From NCBI GenBank assembly GCA_002282555.1, contig NCJR01000064.1:1-23159 (forward strand): a stretch of 23,159 nucleotides of DNA, given 5' to 3'. Origin of the DNA: Rhodobacterales bacterium 34-62-10 (lineage in GTDB: Bacteria; Pseudomonadota; Alphaproteobacteria; Rhodobacterales; Rhodobacteraceae). The notes below the pieces were generated by a model. The model saw only the letters and a list, made by a program, of their open reading frames with translations, was not told the DNA's origin and did no database searches. Shown piece after piece: positions 7,907-15,430 of the stretch (positions are counted from its first letter, which is position 1; each line of letters starts with the position of its first letter). Both the position numbers and the translations under genes were made by a program.

Positions 7907-9434
7907 CCGTGGCCCGCGCGACCTCGGCCTCGGCGCGCTCCTGCGCCCGCTGCGCCTCGGCCAGAACTTGCTTCCAGCCCTGTATCTGCGCCGCATCAGG
8001 CAAGGTCAGCGCCGCCAACGCCGCCCCATCGCCGCGCCACGGCAACAGCCGCGCCAATCCCGCATCCATCCGGTCGCGCGCCGCCGTTTCAAGGCCCTGC
8101 GCCCGTTCCAACGCACCTGCCGGATCGCCCTGCAACACGTCCTGCACGACCTGCCCCAGCAGCGCCAGATCCGGCACCGCCCCGCCATCTCCACCCAACC
8201 GCGCGGTCAGGTCCGCCAAGCGCTCAGCCGCCGCTGCCTCCTCCTGCCGCGCGGTCTCCAGCGCCGCTGTCACACCCGAGTGCCGCTCCATCAGCCCGCG
8301 CAGGCTGGCCACAAGCGGCGCAGGCAGCACCAGATCGGCAGGATCACGCCCCGCCGCCCCCAATTGCGCCAGCAGATCGTCGATCTGCCCCTGCACCTGA
8401 TCCGCCTCGGCCCGGCGCGCAGGCAAATCGCGCACTGCCCCGTCAAAGTCGGATTTCAACGCCTCGGCCGCATCCATCGCAGCACCCTGCGCCAACATCG
8501 CGGGATCATCGGTCGCGGCCTCCCTCTCGGCGCGCAAACTCTCCATCTGCGCGACCTGCCCCTCAAGACGCACCGCCGTCTGCCCATGGTCCCGCGACAG
8601 ATCCGACAGTTCTGCCGCCCAGCCCGGCGGCACCGGCGGCAAATCCGGCAGCGCCCTCAGATCGGCCTCGGCCATCATCAGACGCGTCACCAATGGCAGC
8701 GCCGCCAACTGCCGCTCGACCAGATGCAGCCGCGCCAGCGTGTCATCCTGCACCGCCTGCGCCGCATCCAGCGCCGCCTGCGCCTGATCGCGTGCCTGCG
8801 ACAGCACCGCAAACTCCCGCGCGCCGACATCCTGCGCGGCAATCGCGTCCTCAACCGCCGCCAGCGCCTTTTTCAGATCGGCCAGCCCGCCTGTACGCCC
8901 GCCCGGTTTGAAGAACGCCGCCGTTCTGCTGCGCAACCCGTCCAGCGCCTGCCCCATCTCGGCCAACCCGCTTGAGGCGGTGAACAGCATCTGCCCCAGA
9001 TCACCCTGACTGGACAGGATGCTGTCGCCCCCCTTTTCCAGCGTCTCGTCATCCAGACTGAACATCGCCTCATAGCCCGCGCGATCAATCCCGCCGAGCA
9101 GACCGGGCATCATCGCCTCAGGCAGGGCATTCCCCGCTGGGTCGGTCAGCGTGCCACCCCGCCCCTTGGTGCGGATCACCTCCAGCACCGTGCCGCCCGC
9201 GTCGATCGCCGCCCCCAGCCGCATCGTGCCGTAAGGGTGAATGAAATCCATCCGGCTTTGCGTGGGAATACCATAAAGCAGGTCCAGCCAGCCCTGCATG
9301 GTCGTGGATTTCCCCGCCTCGTTGGGGCCATAAATGATGTGGAAATCCGGCCCGCCCTCCGGGGCCGCCCCGAAATCAAGGCTTTTGTCGGTAAACTTGC
9401 CATAGCGTGTCAGATCAAGGCGGCGCAGGCGCAT
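7797..9434 (-). CDS. YhaN/SbcC-like AAA ATPase, N-terminal part (frameshifted gene)
   Basis: 545 codons. The first ~520 are family-like, with MRLRRLDLTRYGKF, Walker A GPNEAGKS (36-43), LLYGIPTQSRMDFIHPYG and LSSQGDLGQMLFTASSGL. Long coiled-coil heptads follow. After about residue 515 the frame turns into G/C-rich nonsense ending at 7797, while the genuine coding signal goes on in the +1 frame (9434 and 7906 differ by 1 mod 3). The start overlaps the stop of the upstream nuclease gene by one base (TGATG, 9432-9436), a coupled start. The intact protein would be the ATPase partner of a YhaO-type nuclease in DNA end processing or recombination repair. Confidence 0.8.
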   Translation of the reverse strand: MRLRRLDLTRYGKFTDKSLDFGAAPEGGPDFHIIYGPNEAGKSTTMQGWLDLLYGIPTQSRMDFIHPYGTMRLGAAIDAGGTVLEVIRTKGRGGTLTDPAGNALPEAMMPGLLGGIDRAGYEAMFSLDDETLEKGGDSILSSQGDLGQMLFTASSGLAEMGQALDGLRSRTAAFFKPGGRTGGLADLKKALAAVEDAIAAQDVGAREFAVLSQARDQAQAALDAAQAVQDDTLARLHLVERQLAALPLVTRLMMAEADLRALPDLPPVPPGWAAELSDLSRDHGQTAVRLEGQVAQMESLRAEREAATDDPAMLAQGAAMDAAEALKSDFDGAVRDLPARRAEADQVQGQIDDLLAQLGAAGRDPADLVLPAPLVASLRGLMERHSGVTAALETARQEEAAAAERLADLTARLGGDGGAVPDLALLGQVVQDVLQGDPAGALERAQGLETAARDRMDAGLARLLPWRGDGAALAALTLPDAAQIQGWKQVLAEAQRAQERAEAEVARATDDGSGHAGGCRAGQGGKGKPVGGASRGLEHCDGRGV

Positions 9435-10702
9435 CAGGCGTCAGCCTCCAAGCCATGCAGATGCGCCAGCACCTCTGCCGCCCCCTCTTGCAACATGGCA
9501 TCCCGGATCGCCGCCTGCGCCGCCGGATCATCGCCCAGCATGCCGCGCAACTCCTTGGGCAGCGCCTTGATCAGCGCCTCCATCACCGCATCCGCCTCGA
9601 TCAGAATCGCGGCGGGGGGCGACGTCATGCCCGCGATCTGCCGCGAAAGTTCCGCCAAAGGTCCGGCGGTATCCGCAGGCAGATCATCGGTGCAGGCCAG
9701 TTCCACCTTGTCGATCCACAGCGTGCCGATCCCTTCGGCGGTCAGCCGGGCTTCATCAGCCAGCAATCCAAGGTCACGCCGCAGCCGCCACAACAGCGGT
9801 GTGCGCCCCGTCAACACAGGCCGCAGCACCAGATGATCCTCGCCGTGATCCCGCCGCGCCGCACGCAGCGCCCCTGACAAGGCCGCCACAACACCCGGCC
9901 AATCCTCGGCCCCGCCCAAGGGCACCTCCACCCGCTCAAACCGCGCCACGGCAGTCGCCCGCGCCTCGACCGTCACGGCGCCGTCATCCGCCACCGTCAC
10001 CAGCGTCACGGATTTTGCACCCGCCTCGCCGATATCGCGCCCCTGCGGGATACCGGGCATCACCACATGACAGTCACCCGCATGATGCGCCCGCGCATGA
10101 ATATGGCCCAGCGCCCAGTAATCAAAACCACTGCCCTGCAAATCCACCAACCGACAGGGCGCATAGGGATCATGCCCCGCCGCCCCATCCAGACTGGTAT
10201 GCAGCATGCCGATATTCACCGCCCCCGGCACAGGGGCCTTGAACCGCCCCAGCAGGCTGTCTGGCGCATGGGGCCGCGCGAAACTGATCCCGTGAATGGC
10301 CACCTCCAACGCGCCCTTGCTACGCCGCGCCACCCCCGCTTGTGCACCGAACACCGTGACCGACGGCGGCAAGATCAACTGCGCCGTGATCCGCGATTCC
10401 GCGTCATGGTTGCCCCGGATGATGAACGTCTCGATCCCCGCAGCATCCAGCCGCCGCAAGCCTTGCGTCAAGAACCGCGCCGTCTTCATTGAGGTCTGCG
10501 CCCCGTCATAAAGATCCCCCGCGATCAGCAGCGCATCCACCGCCTCCTCCAGACACAGATCAATAATCCGCGTGAAGGCCGCACGGCTGGCATTGCCGAT
10601 CACCTCGGCCAAAGCGCTATCCCGCAGCGCCAACGATTTCAGCGGCGAATCCAGATGCAGATCAGCCGTGTGAACAAAACGAAAGGGCAAACAAGGCTCC
10701 AT
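9434..10702 (-). CDS. YhaO/SbcD-like metallophosphoesterase, DNA repair exonuclease
   Basis: 422 residues. It carries the metallophosphoesterase metal-binding series: DLHLDSP near the start (D-x-H), LLIAGDLYDG (GDxxD), IIRGNHDAES (GNHD), GMLHTSLDG and YWALGHIHAR (GHxH). These residues bind two Mn-type ions and cut DNA ends in Mre11/SbcD/YhaO enzymes. The C-terminal 180 residues form the capping/ATPase-contact region. The downstream ATPase gene overlaps by one base, so this is a two-gene complex like yhaO-yhaN or sbcD-sbcC. The first ATG at 10702 has no clear ribosome-binding site, and I see no better start before the DLHLD motif. Confidence 0.88.
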   Translation of the reverse strand: MEPCLPFRFVHTADLHLDSPLKSLALRDSALAEVIGNASRAAFTRIIDLCLEEAVDALLIAGDLYDGAQTSMKTARFLTQGLRRLDAAGIETFIIRGNHDAESRITAQLILPPSVTVFGAQAGVARRSKGALEVAIHGISFARPHAPDSLLGRFKAPVPGAVNIGMLHTSLDGAAGHDPYAPCRLVDLQGSGFDYWALGHIHARAHHAGDCHVVMPGIPQGRDIGEAGAKSVTLVTVADDGAVTVEARATAVARFERVEVPLGGAEDWPGVVAALSGALRAARRDHGEDHLVLRPVLTGRTPLLWRLRRDLGLLADEARLTAEGIGTLWIDKVELACTDDLPADTAGPLAELSRQIAGMTSPPAAILIEADAVMEALIKALPKELRGMLGDDPAAQAAIRDAMLQEGAAEVLAHLHGLEADA

Positions 10703-11983
10703 CTGACAGCGGCACCGGGAAGGCTCAGCCTGTCCTGCACACCTCAGGTTGTCAAACCCAAACCAAGCGCGGGCGGCTGCTTCATAGGTGTCGCTGGGAT
10801 GTGTTCTCGGATCGGCAAGTCAGGGGAAACTGTGCGTTTCAGCGGGCCCCGCCACCCCAGCCAGAGATATTTCAGAAAATGTCGACTGTGCGGGCGAAAA
10901 GCTGACTGGAAGCGAAGCAACCGACGAGGCAACAGCCGTCCATAGCCTCGATCACGGCGCAGCACAGACCGCCGTGCAGGATCAGTTGGTCCAGCGATCC
11001 GCGCCCACACAGGCGATTATGGGGGCGTCAAACTGACCACCGAGATGTCACCATTCTTGTAGCCGGAAAGGGTCAGAATTCGCGCTGCAACAATCAGACC
11101 AGCCTGAGGTCTCCACAATAGGCAGAGGTCTCGCACGGTGATCGCAGAAAGGCCCGCTCATCCATGAAATCGAACCATGGCGCCATGTAGCTGTAATCCT
11201 CAACCAGTTCCTCGATATAGGCGGGAACGTCGTCCACAAGCCGTTCATCGGGGTCGCGCCTGTCGGGGAAGTCCTCCCAGAAGGTTGGCCTATATGTCAC
11301 CCGCCCTGTGTTGCGATGAACAACCTGCTATAGAGCCCCGATCAAGGGATTGTCAGGACGCCGCCCCAAGGCCGATGCGAAAGCCTTGGTCACGGCCGCG
11401 CTGGTGACGTTGGGCTGGATGATCGCGTACCAGCCCTGAAGGTCCAGAGCGGCCGCAAGGTCACCGTCACCACGGGGCAGGGTGTCGCCACCAAGCGCAC
11501 CCCGGTTGGCATATAGCGCGCTCCTTGCAAGGACCCTGCCGCTTCTGCCGTCAGGTTGAGGACGGGTTTCTTCCAAGATTGGACATATACCGGGCAGTTC
11601 TCAACTGACTTTCATAAGGATCAACTGCTGTCACTCTGGTCGAACCAGCCACAACCCCTCCCGCCAACAATAACCACCATTTGTCATCCGTTGCACGATG
11701 GCTGCTGCGGTTCGTGCGCCGGACCCCATGGCCTCAAGAATGGCGGTCGAGACAGACAGGCACGCCTCTTGATCGCCTGCCCTGCCCTGCTGCAAATCTC
11801 TCGCCGCCGCAGTCGCCGGGTTGAGCGACAGGATCGTCTCGATCGCTGCTCTACACTGCGGGTCGATCCGCGCACCCAAGGCGTCAAGGAACCACACCCC
11901 GGTCGTCCCATCCGCTGCGCTTTGGGTCCGGTTTGCACTGCAACGGGCTTTGGCCGCCGAACTCACCATGAGCCTCACGCAAG
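10703..11983. other. gene-poor, decayed accessory region
   Basis: About 1.3 kb with no complete recognisable gene. Base composition is less G/C-biased at third positions than in the flanking genes. The minus strand holds short protein-like stretches in shifting frames (see separate entries at 11017-11576 and 11631-11987). The segment 10703-10860 must contain the promoter of the nuclease gene: a TTGACA (minus strand, 10750-10755) is present, but the matching -10 is poor. No transposase, inverted-repeat ends or integrase could be recognised. Confidence 0.6.
11017..11576 (-). pseudogene. unrecognised coding remnant interrupted by an in-frame TAG and a frameshift
   Basis: Minus-strand frame from a TTG at 11576. 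Protein-like text (LDLQGWYAIIQPNVTSAAV, then ALGRRPDNPLIGAL) ends at TAG 11328-11330. The same frame then continues with QVVHRNTGRVTYRPTFW, acidic text (VPAYIEELVEDYSYMAPWF), to a TGA at 11094. In the next frame coding-like text (LIVAARILTLSGYKNG) runs to TAA at 11017-11019. Codon use is gene-like on both sides of the TAG. No family is recognised. It could instead be two small genes (11328-11576 and a GTG-started 11094-11300), but neither has a good ribosome-binding site. Confidence 0.4.
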
Positions 11984-11987
11984 GCAC
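11631..11987 (-). CDS. hypothetical protein, possibly a remnant
   Basis: 118 codons from a GTG at 11987; an ATG at 11969 is an alternative start. From about residue 32 the product looks like a real soluble helical protein (FLDALGARIDPQCRAAIETI, AILEAMGSGARTAAAIVQRM, NGGYCWREGLWLVRPE). The first 30 residues look like noise. Third positions are moderately G/C rich, below the neighbouring genes. I see no convincing ribosome-binding site and recognise no family. It lies in the decayed zone, next to the TRAP permease remnant on the other strand. Confidence 0.35.
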   Translation of the reverse strand: MPCVRLMVSSAAKARCSANRTQSAADGTTGVWFLDALGARIDPQCRAAIETILSLNPATAAARDLQQGRAGDQEACLSVSTAILEAMGSGARTAAAIVQRMTNGGYCWREGLWLVRPE

Positions 11988-12142
11988 GTGCGCTGTTTCT
12001 TCGCAAACCTATCACGCCGTCCAAGGTGACAACCCTTGACATCGACGGGGGCGCAATGCCCTTCATCGCTCTGCAAGCGCTTGCGTTATCGCTGGCCTAT
12101 CTCTTCCCCGGGCTCGCCCTCTGGCTGCCCCAAGCTATCGGG
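11984..12142 (+). pseudogene. C-terminal remnant of a TRAP transporter large permease (DctM-like)
   Basis: In the plus frame through 12026 the translation reads ARALFLRKPITPSKVTTLDI, then DGGAMPFIALQALALSLAY, then LFPGLALWLPQAIG. TRAP large-permease (DctM) proteins end in just this way: a VTTxDIYRGxxPFIALQ block, a last hydrophobic helix and FPGLxxWLP. Only about 53 codons remain. An in-frame TGA lies at 11969-11971 and no other part of the transporter is found upstream. The frame has no stop at the usual place and runs into the next gene. TRAP genes often neighbour catabolic hydrolase genes, so an intact dctPQM set may once have preceded the following gene. The match is from memory of the family, not an alignment. 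Confidence 0.55.
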
Positions 12143-12149
12143 TGTCCAC

Positions 12150-13736
12150 ATGCTGACGTCTTCCATGGGCTACAAAGGTGCGATCTCCGCGCCGCATCGC
12201 GCAGCGGCACTGGCCGGACGCGACATCCTGAACGCAGGCGGCACCGCGATTGAGGCGATGGTGGCCGCAGCTGCTGCCATCGCAGTGGCCTATCCGCATA
12301 TGAACGGCATCGGCGGGGATGGCTTCTGGGTGATCCACCGCCCCGGTCAGGCCCCCATCGGCATCTCGGGCTGTGGCCGCGCGGCAGGGCTTGCCACACC
12401 CGAATGGTATGCTGAGCGGCATGTGACCACAGCCCTGCCCGCACGCGGGCCCTTGGCCGCCCTCACCGTGCCCGGCACCATCGAAGGCTGGGCGCGCGCC
12501 CTCGCCCTTGTCCCCGAAACACGCCGCCTGCCCCTGTCCGACCTGCTCGCCCCTGCCATCGCGCTGGCGCGCGACGGGGTCGCCGTGACCGCCAACCAAT
12601 CCCACACCACCGCCGCCAAACTGGACACCCTCAAGGGCGTGCCCGGCTTTGACGAGACCTTCCTCGTCAACGGCGCCCCCCCTGCCCCCGGCCACCATCT
12701 GCGCCAGACAGCCCTTGGCGACACGCTCGCAAGGCTCGCTGAAACAGGGCTCGACGACTACTACCGCGGGGATATCGCCACCACCCATGCCCGCTACCTC
12801 GAGGATATGGGAAGCCCCCTGCGCCTCACCGACTTCCACCTCTTTGCCGCCGAACAGGTCACCCCGCTGACCGTCACCACCAGCGCAGGCCAGCTTTACA
12901 ACATGATCGCCCCCACACAGGGCGTGTCATCGCTGATGATCCTTGCCCTTTACGACCGGCTACGCATCTCCCATGCCGAAGGTTTCGCCCATCTGCACGG
13001 TTTGATTGAGGCGACCAAACAAGCCTTCATCCAGCGCAACGCCGAACTGGGCGATCCTGACCACATGACGACCCCGGCGCAGGACTGGCTGACCGACAGC
13101 CATCTGGACACGCTGGCCGCCCGCATCGACATGACCCGCGCCCTGCCTTGGCCGCATGAGGCCAAGCCGGGTGACACCATCTGGATGGGTGCCGCTGACA
13201 AGGATGGCATGGTCGTCAGCTTCATCCAGTCGGTGTTCTGGGAATTCGGCTCGGGCCTCACCTGCACCGATACGGGCGTGTTCTTCCAGAACCGCGGCGC
13301 AGGCTTCTCCTTGGCCGCAGGGCCGAACCAGCTTGGCCCCTACCGCCGCCCGTTCCACACGCTCAACCCGGCGCTGGCGCAACTGAACGATGGCCGCATC
13401 ATGGCCTATGGCACCATGGGCGGCGAAGGCCAGCCCCAGACGCAGGCCGCCGTCTTTACCCGCCACGTCCTCTATGGCCAGAACCTGCAAGCCGCCGTCA
13501 CCGCACCGCGCTGGCTTCTGGGCAAGACATGGGGCGACACCACAACCACCCTCAAGCTGGAAGACCGCTTCGACCCTGCGCTTGTCGCTGCCCTGAAAGA
13601 GGCTGGCCACGAGGTCGAAATGATCGCCCCCTTCTCGGATACCGCAGGCCATGCGGGGGCGGTTGTCTTGCATCCCGAAGGGCTGATAGAAGCCGCCTCG
13701 GACCCGCGCGCGGATGGCGCAGCGCTGGCCTTCTGA
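12150..13736 (+). CDS. gamma-glutamyltransferase-family Ntn hydrolase, HpxW (oxamate amidohydrolase)-like
   Basis: 528 residues from MLTSSMGYKGAI; a second ATG at 12165 is possible and neither has a strong ribosome-binding site. The large-subunit part has GRDILNAGGTAIEAMVAAA and YPHMNGIGGDGFW. The nucleophile block is GDTIWMGAADKDG, whose Thr (codon 343) aligns with the autoprocessing/catalytic Thr of E. coli GGT (TTHYSVVDKDG). The family is made as one chain that cuts itself before this Thr. Here the residues after it are Ile-Trp instead of Thr-His. The overall pattern recalls HpxW-type oxamate amidohydrolases more than true glutathione hydrolases. No signal peptide is visible, so it is probably cytoplasmic. 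It is followed 32 bp later by an exporter gene. Confidence 0.85.
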   Translation: MLTSSMGYKGAISAPHRAAALAGRDILNAGGTAIEAMVAAAAAIAVAYPHMNGIGGDGFWVIHRPGQAPIGISGCGRAAGLATPEWYAERHVTTALPARGPLAALTVPGTIEGWARALALVPETRRLPLSDLLAPAIALARDGVAVTANQSHTTAAKLDTLKGVPGFDETFLVNGAPPAPGHHLRQTALGDTLARLAETGLDDYYRGDIATTHARYLEDMGSPLRLTDFHLFAAEQVTPLTVTTSAGQLYNMIAPTQGVSSLMILALYDRLRISHAEGFAHLHGLIEATKQAFIQRNAELGDPDHMTTPAQDWLTDSHLDTLAARIDMTRALPWPHEAKPGDTIWMGAADKDGMVVSFIQSVFWEFGSGLTCTDTGVFFQNRGAGFSLAAGPNQLGPYRRPFHTLNPALAQLNDGRIMAYGTMGGEGQPQTQAAVFTRHVLYGQNLQAAVTAPRWLLGKTWGDTTTTLKLEDRFDPALVAALKEAGHEVEMIAPFSDTAGHAGAVVLHPEGLIEAASDPRADGAALAF

Positions 13737-13768
13737 TGCAAGACTTTCACTACTGATCGGATAGATGC

Positions 13769-14596
13769 TTGGAACTGCTGACTTATACTGAAATCGCCCT
13801 GCTGGTCGGCGGCGTAATGATCGCCGCTGCCTTTGCGGGCGTCCTTGCCGGCCTTTTGGGTGTGGGCGGGGGCATCGTCATCGTGCCGGTCTTGTTCTGG
13901 GTCTTCACCTTCACGCAGCTTGATCCGGACGTGGCCATGCCCGTGGCCGTGGCCACATCGCTGGCCACCATCATCGCCACCGCCATTTCTTCAGCCCGCG
14001 CCCATCACAAGCGCGGTGCCGTCGATATGGCGTTGGTCAAACGGTGGGGGCCTTGGATGGCTGCAGGCGCGCTGCTGGGCGGGGCCGTCGCGGGACTGGT
14101 GGATTCCGAGGCGCTGATGCTGGTCTTCGGCACGGTGGGACTGGTGGTCTCGGTGAACCTTGCCCGACCCAAAACCCTTGTGCTCTCGCAGGATTTGCCA
14201 CAGGGCAAGGCGGCGCAACCCGCATTGGCCACCACGATCGGAACAGTCTCGGCCATGATGGGTGTCGGCGGCGGCACCCTGGGCGTGCCCATCCTGACAG
14301 CCTGTTCAGTGCCGGTCCACCGCGCCGTGGGCACGGCATCGGCCTTTGGCCTGATCATCGCGGTGCCCGCCGTCATCGCACTGATCCTCTCTGGACTGGG
14401 CGCCGAAGGGCGTCCGCCCCTGTCGCTGGGCTATGTCAACCTTGTGGCCTTCGCGCTGATCGTGCCGATCTCGACCGCCATGGCCCCGCGCGGCGCGCAA
14501 CTGGCGCATGCGCTGGATGCCAAATGGGTCAAGCGCGCCTTTGCCGTGTTCCTTGCGATCACCTCGGTCAGGATGCTTTGGACTGCCTTGGAATAG
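13769..14596 (+). CDS. TauE/SafE-family sulfite/sulfoacetate exporter-like membrane protein
   Basis: 275 residues, about eight hydrophobic segments in two repeats. Each repeat has the glycine-rich TauE/SafE signature: AGLLGVGGGIVIVPVL near residue 30 and SAMMGVGGGTLGVPIL near residue 170. The family moves small sulfur-containing or organic anions across the inner membrane, and the substrate here is unknown. There is no ATG at the N-terminus of the first helix. The best start is TTG at 13769; an ATG at residue 17 would cut the first helix. It follows the GGT-family gene by 32 bp and overlaps the convergent GntR gene by 29 bp (14568-14596). Confidence 0.85.
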   Translation: MELLTYTEIALLVGGVMIAAAFAGVLAGLLGVGGGIVIVPVLFWVFTFTQLDPDVAMPVAVATSLATIIATAISSARAHHKRGAVDMALVKRWGPWMAAGALLGGAVAGLVDSEALMLVFGTVGLVVSVNLARPKTLVLSQDLPQGKAAQPALATTIGTVSAMMGVGGGTLGVPILTACSVPVHRAVGTASAFGLIIAVPAVIALILSGLGAEGRPPLSLGYVNLVAFALIVPISTAMAPRGAQLAHALDAKWVKRAFAVFLAITSVRMLWTALE

Positions 14597-15266
14597 GCTC
14601 GCCCCGGCTGGCCTCCCATTTCTCCAGCATCGCCTGCGCCGCAAGCAATAGATGGCGGCGCAGGGCAAGGTCCGCCGCGGGACCGTCCCGTTCCAGAATC
14701 GCCGCGGTGATCTGGTCATGTTCGGCATTGGATTTCGCGATCCGCGCCGCATCCGCCAATTGCGTTCGCCGGAACGGAGCCAGCTTCATCCGCATGGTTT
14801 CCGCAATCTCGGCAAGATCCTCGTTGTGACTGCCGCTATAGATCAACTGGTGAAACCGCGTGTTCGCCTCTTCATAGCCCGCCGCATCACCCGCCCGCAC
14901 CATCCCGGCCATCGCGCCATGCTCGCGCCGAAGTGCGGCGCGTTCCTCCGTTGTCATCCGCTGCGCGGCATAGCGCCCGCACAAGGCTTCGATCTCGCCC
15001 ATCGCCTCGAATAACTGGTGGATCCGCTCGACCGAGATGTCGCTGACCACGACGCCCCGGAAAGGTTGCCGCACCGCCAGTGCCCGGCCCACCACGATCT
15101 GCAACGCCTCGCGCACGGGTGTGCGCGACACCCCGAACCGCCGCGCCAGCGCCGCCTCATCCAGCCGCGTGCCCGCAGCGATCTGCCCCAGCAGGATGTC
15201 CGCCTCCAGATCGGCGGCGATGGACTGGCTCAGGACCTGTTTCGGACGGCGCGGCGCTGCGGACAT
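14568..15266 (-). CDS. GntR-family transcriptional regulator with FCD ligand-binding domain
   Basis: 232 residues. The N-terminal winged helix (about 10-75) has the GntR signature LDEAALARRFGVSRTPVREAL. The C-terminal all-helical FCD domain has the usual metal/ligand positions NTRFH, AEHDQI and LRRHLL; the first position, often Asp, is Asn here. FCD regulators usually repress catabolic genes and respond to small organic acids. The gene is convergent with the TauE/SafE gene, which it may control together with the GGT-family gene. Three tandem 17-bp repeats lie 18-68 bp upstream of its start and may be operators. The ribosome-binding site is a weak AAGAG. Confidence 0.88.
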   Translation of the reverse strand: MSAAPRRPKQVLSQSIAADLEADILLGQIAAGTRLDEAALARRFGVSRTPVREALQIVVGRALAVRQPFRGVVVSDISVERIHQLFEAMGEIEALCGRYAAQRMTTEERAALRREHGAMAGMVRAGDAAGYEEANTRFHQLIYSGSHNEDLAEIAETMRMKLAPFRRTQLADAARIAKSNAEHDQITAAILERDGPAADLALRRHLLLAAQAMLEKWEASRGEPIPRQSKAS

Positions 15267-15283
15267 GGGATGCTCTTTTCTTT

Positions 15284-15334
15284 CTCAGGCCAGATTCTTA
15301 CTTCGGCCAGAGTCTTTCTCAGGCCAGAATGAAC
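15284..15334. repeat. three tandem 17-bp direct repeats upstream of the GntR gene
   Basis: The copies are CTCAGGCCAGATTCTTA, CTTCGGCCAGAGTCTTT and CTCAGGCCAGAATGAAC, exactly 17 bp each and adjacent. The GGCCAGA core is in all three, and a 14-base string is identical in the first and third copy (15281-15294 and 15315-15328). The position, just upstream of the GntR start and about 97 bp before the plus-strand methyltransferase gene, suggests a regulator-binding array. It does not resemble the usual TGGT-N-ACCA FadR-type operator. Confidence 0.8.
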
Positions 15335-15430
15335 GGGATTTGCCAAGGCGCATATGGAGACATCCCCGCTCCATTCAATCCTTTGCCTTGACCCTTGCCA
15401 CGGCAGAGCGCCCGGCGGATAAGCAGGCGC

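Noticed and set aside
6020..8975. Plus-strand Pro/Ala/Arg-rich open frames opposite the ATPase gene
   Set aside because: The low-complexity content is a mirror of Ala/Arg/Gln coiled-coil codons on the minus strand; there are no motifs or ribosome-binding sites.
11328..11330. TAG read-through (recoded amber codon)
   Set aside because: There is no sign of pyrrolysine machinery in the window, and the nearby frameshift makes simple decay the better explanation.
11884..12066. Minus-strand 60-codon frame as a small gene or as the N-terminus of the 11631-11987 protein
   Set aside because: It is antisense to the TRAP permease remnant, whose plus-strand reading is more convincing, and it has no ribosome-binding site.
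10703..12149. Insertion sequence in the gene-poor region
   Set aside because: No transposase motif, terminal inverted repeats or target-site duplication could be found by reading both strands.
13472..13750. Short minus-strand frame at the end of the GGT-family gene
   Set aside because: It is fully contained in a well-supported plus-strand coding region and shows no protein features.
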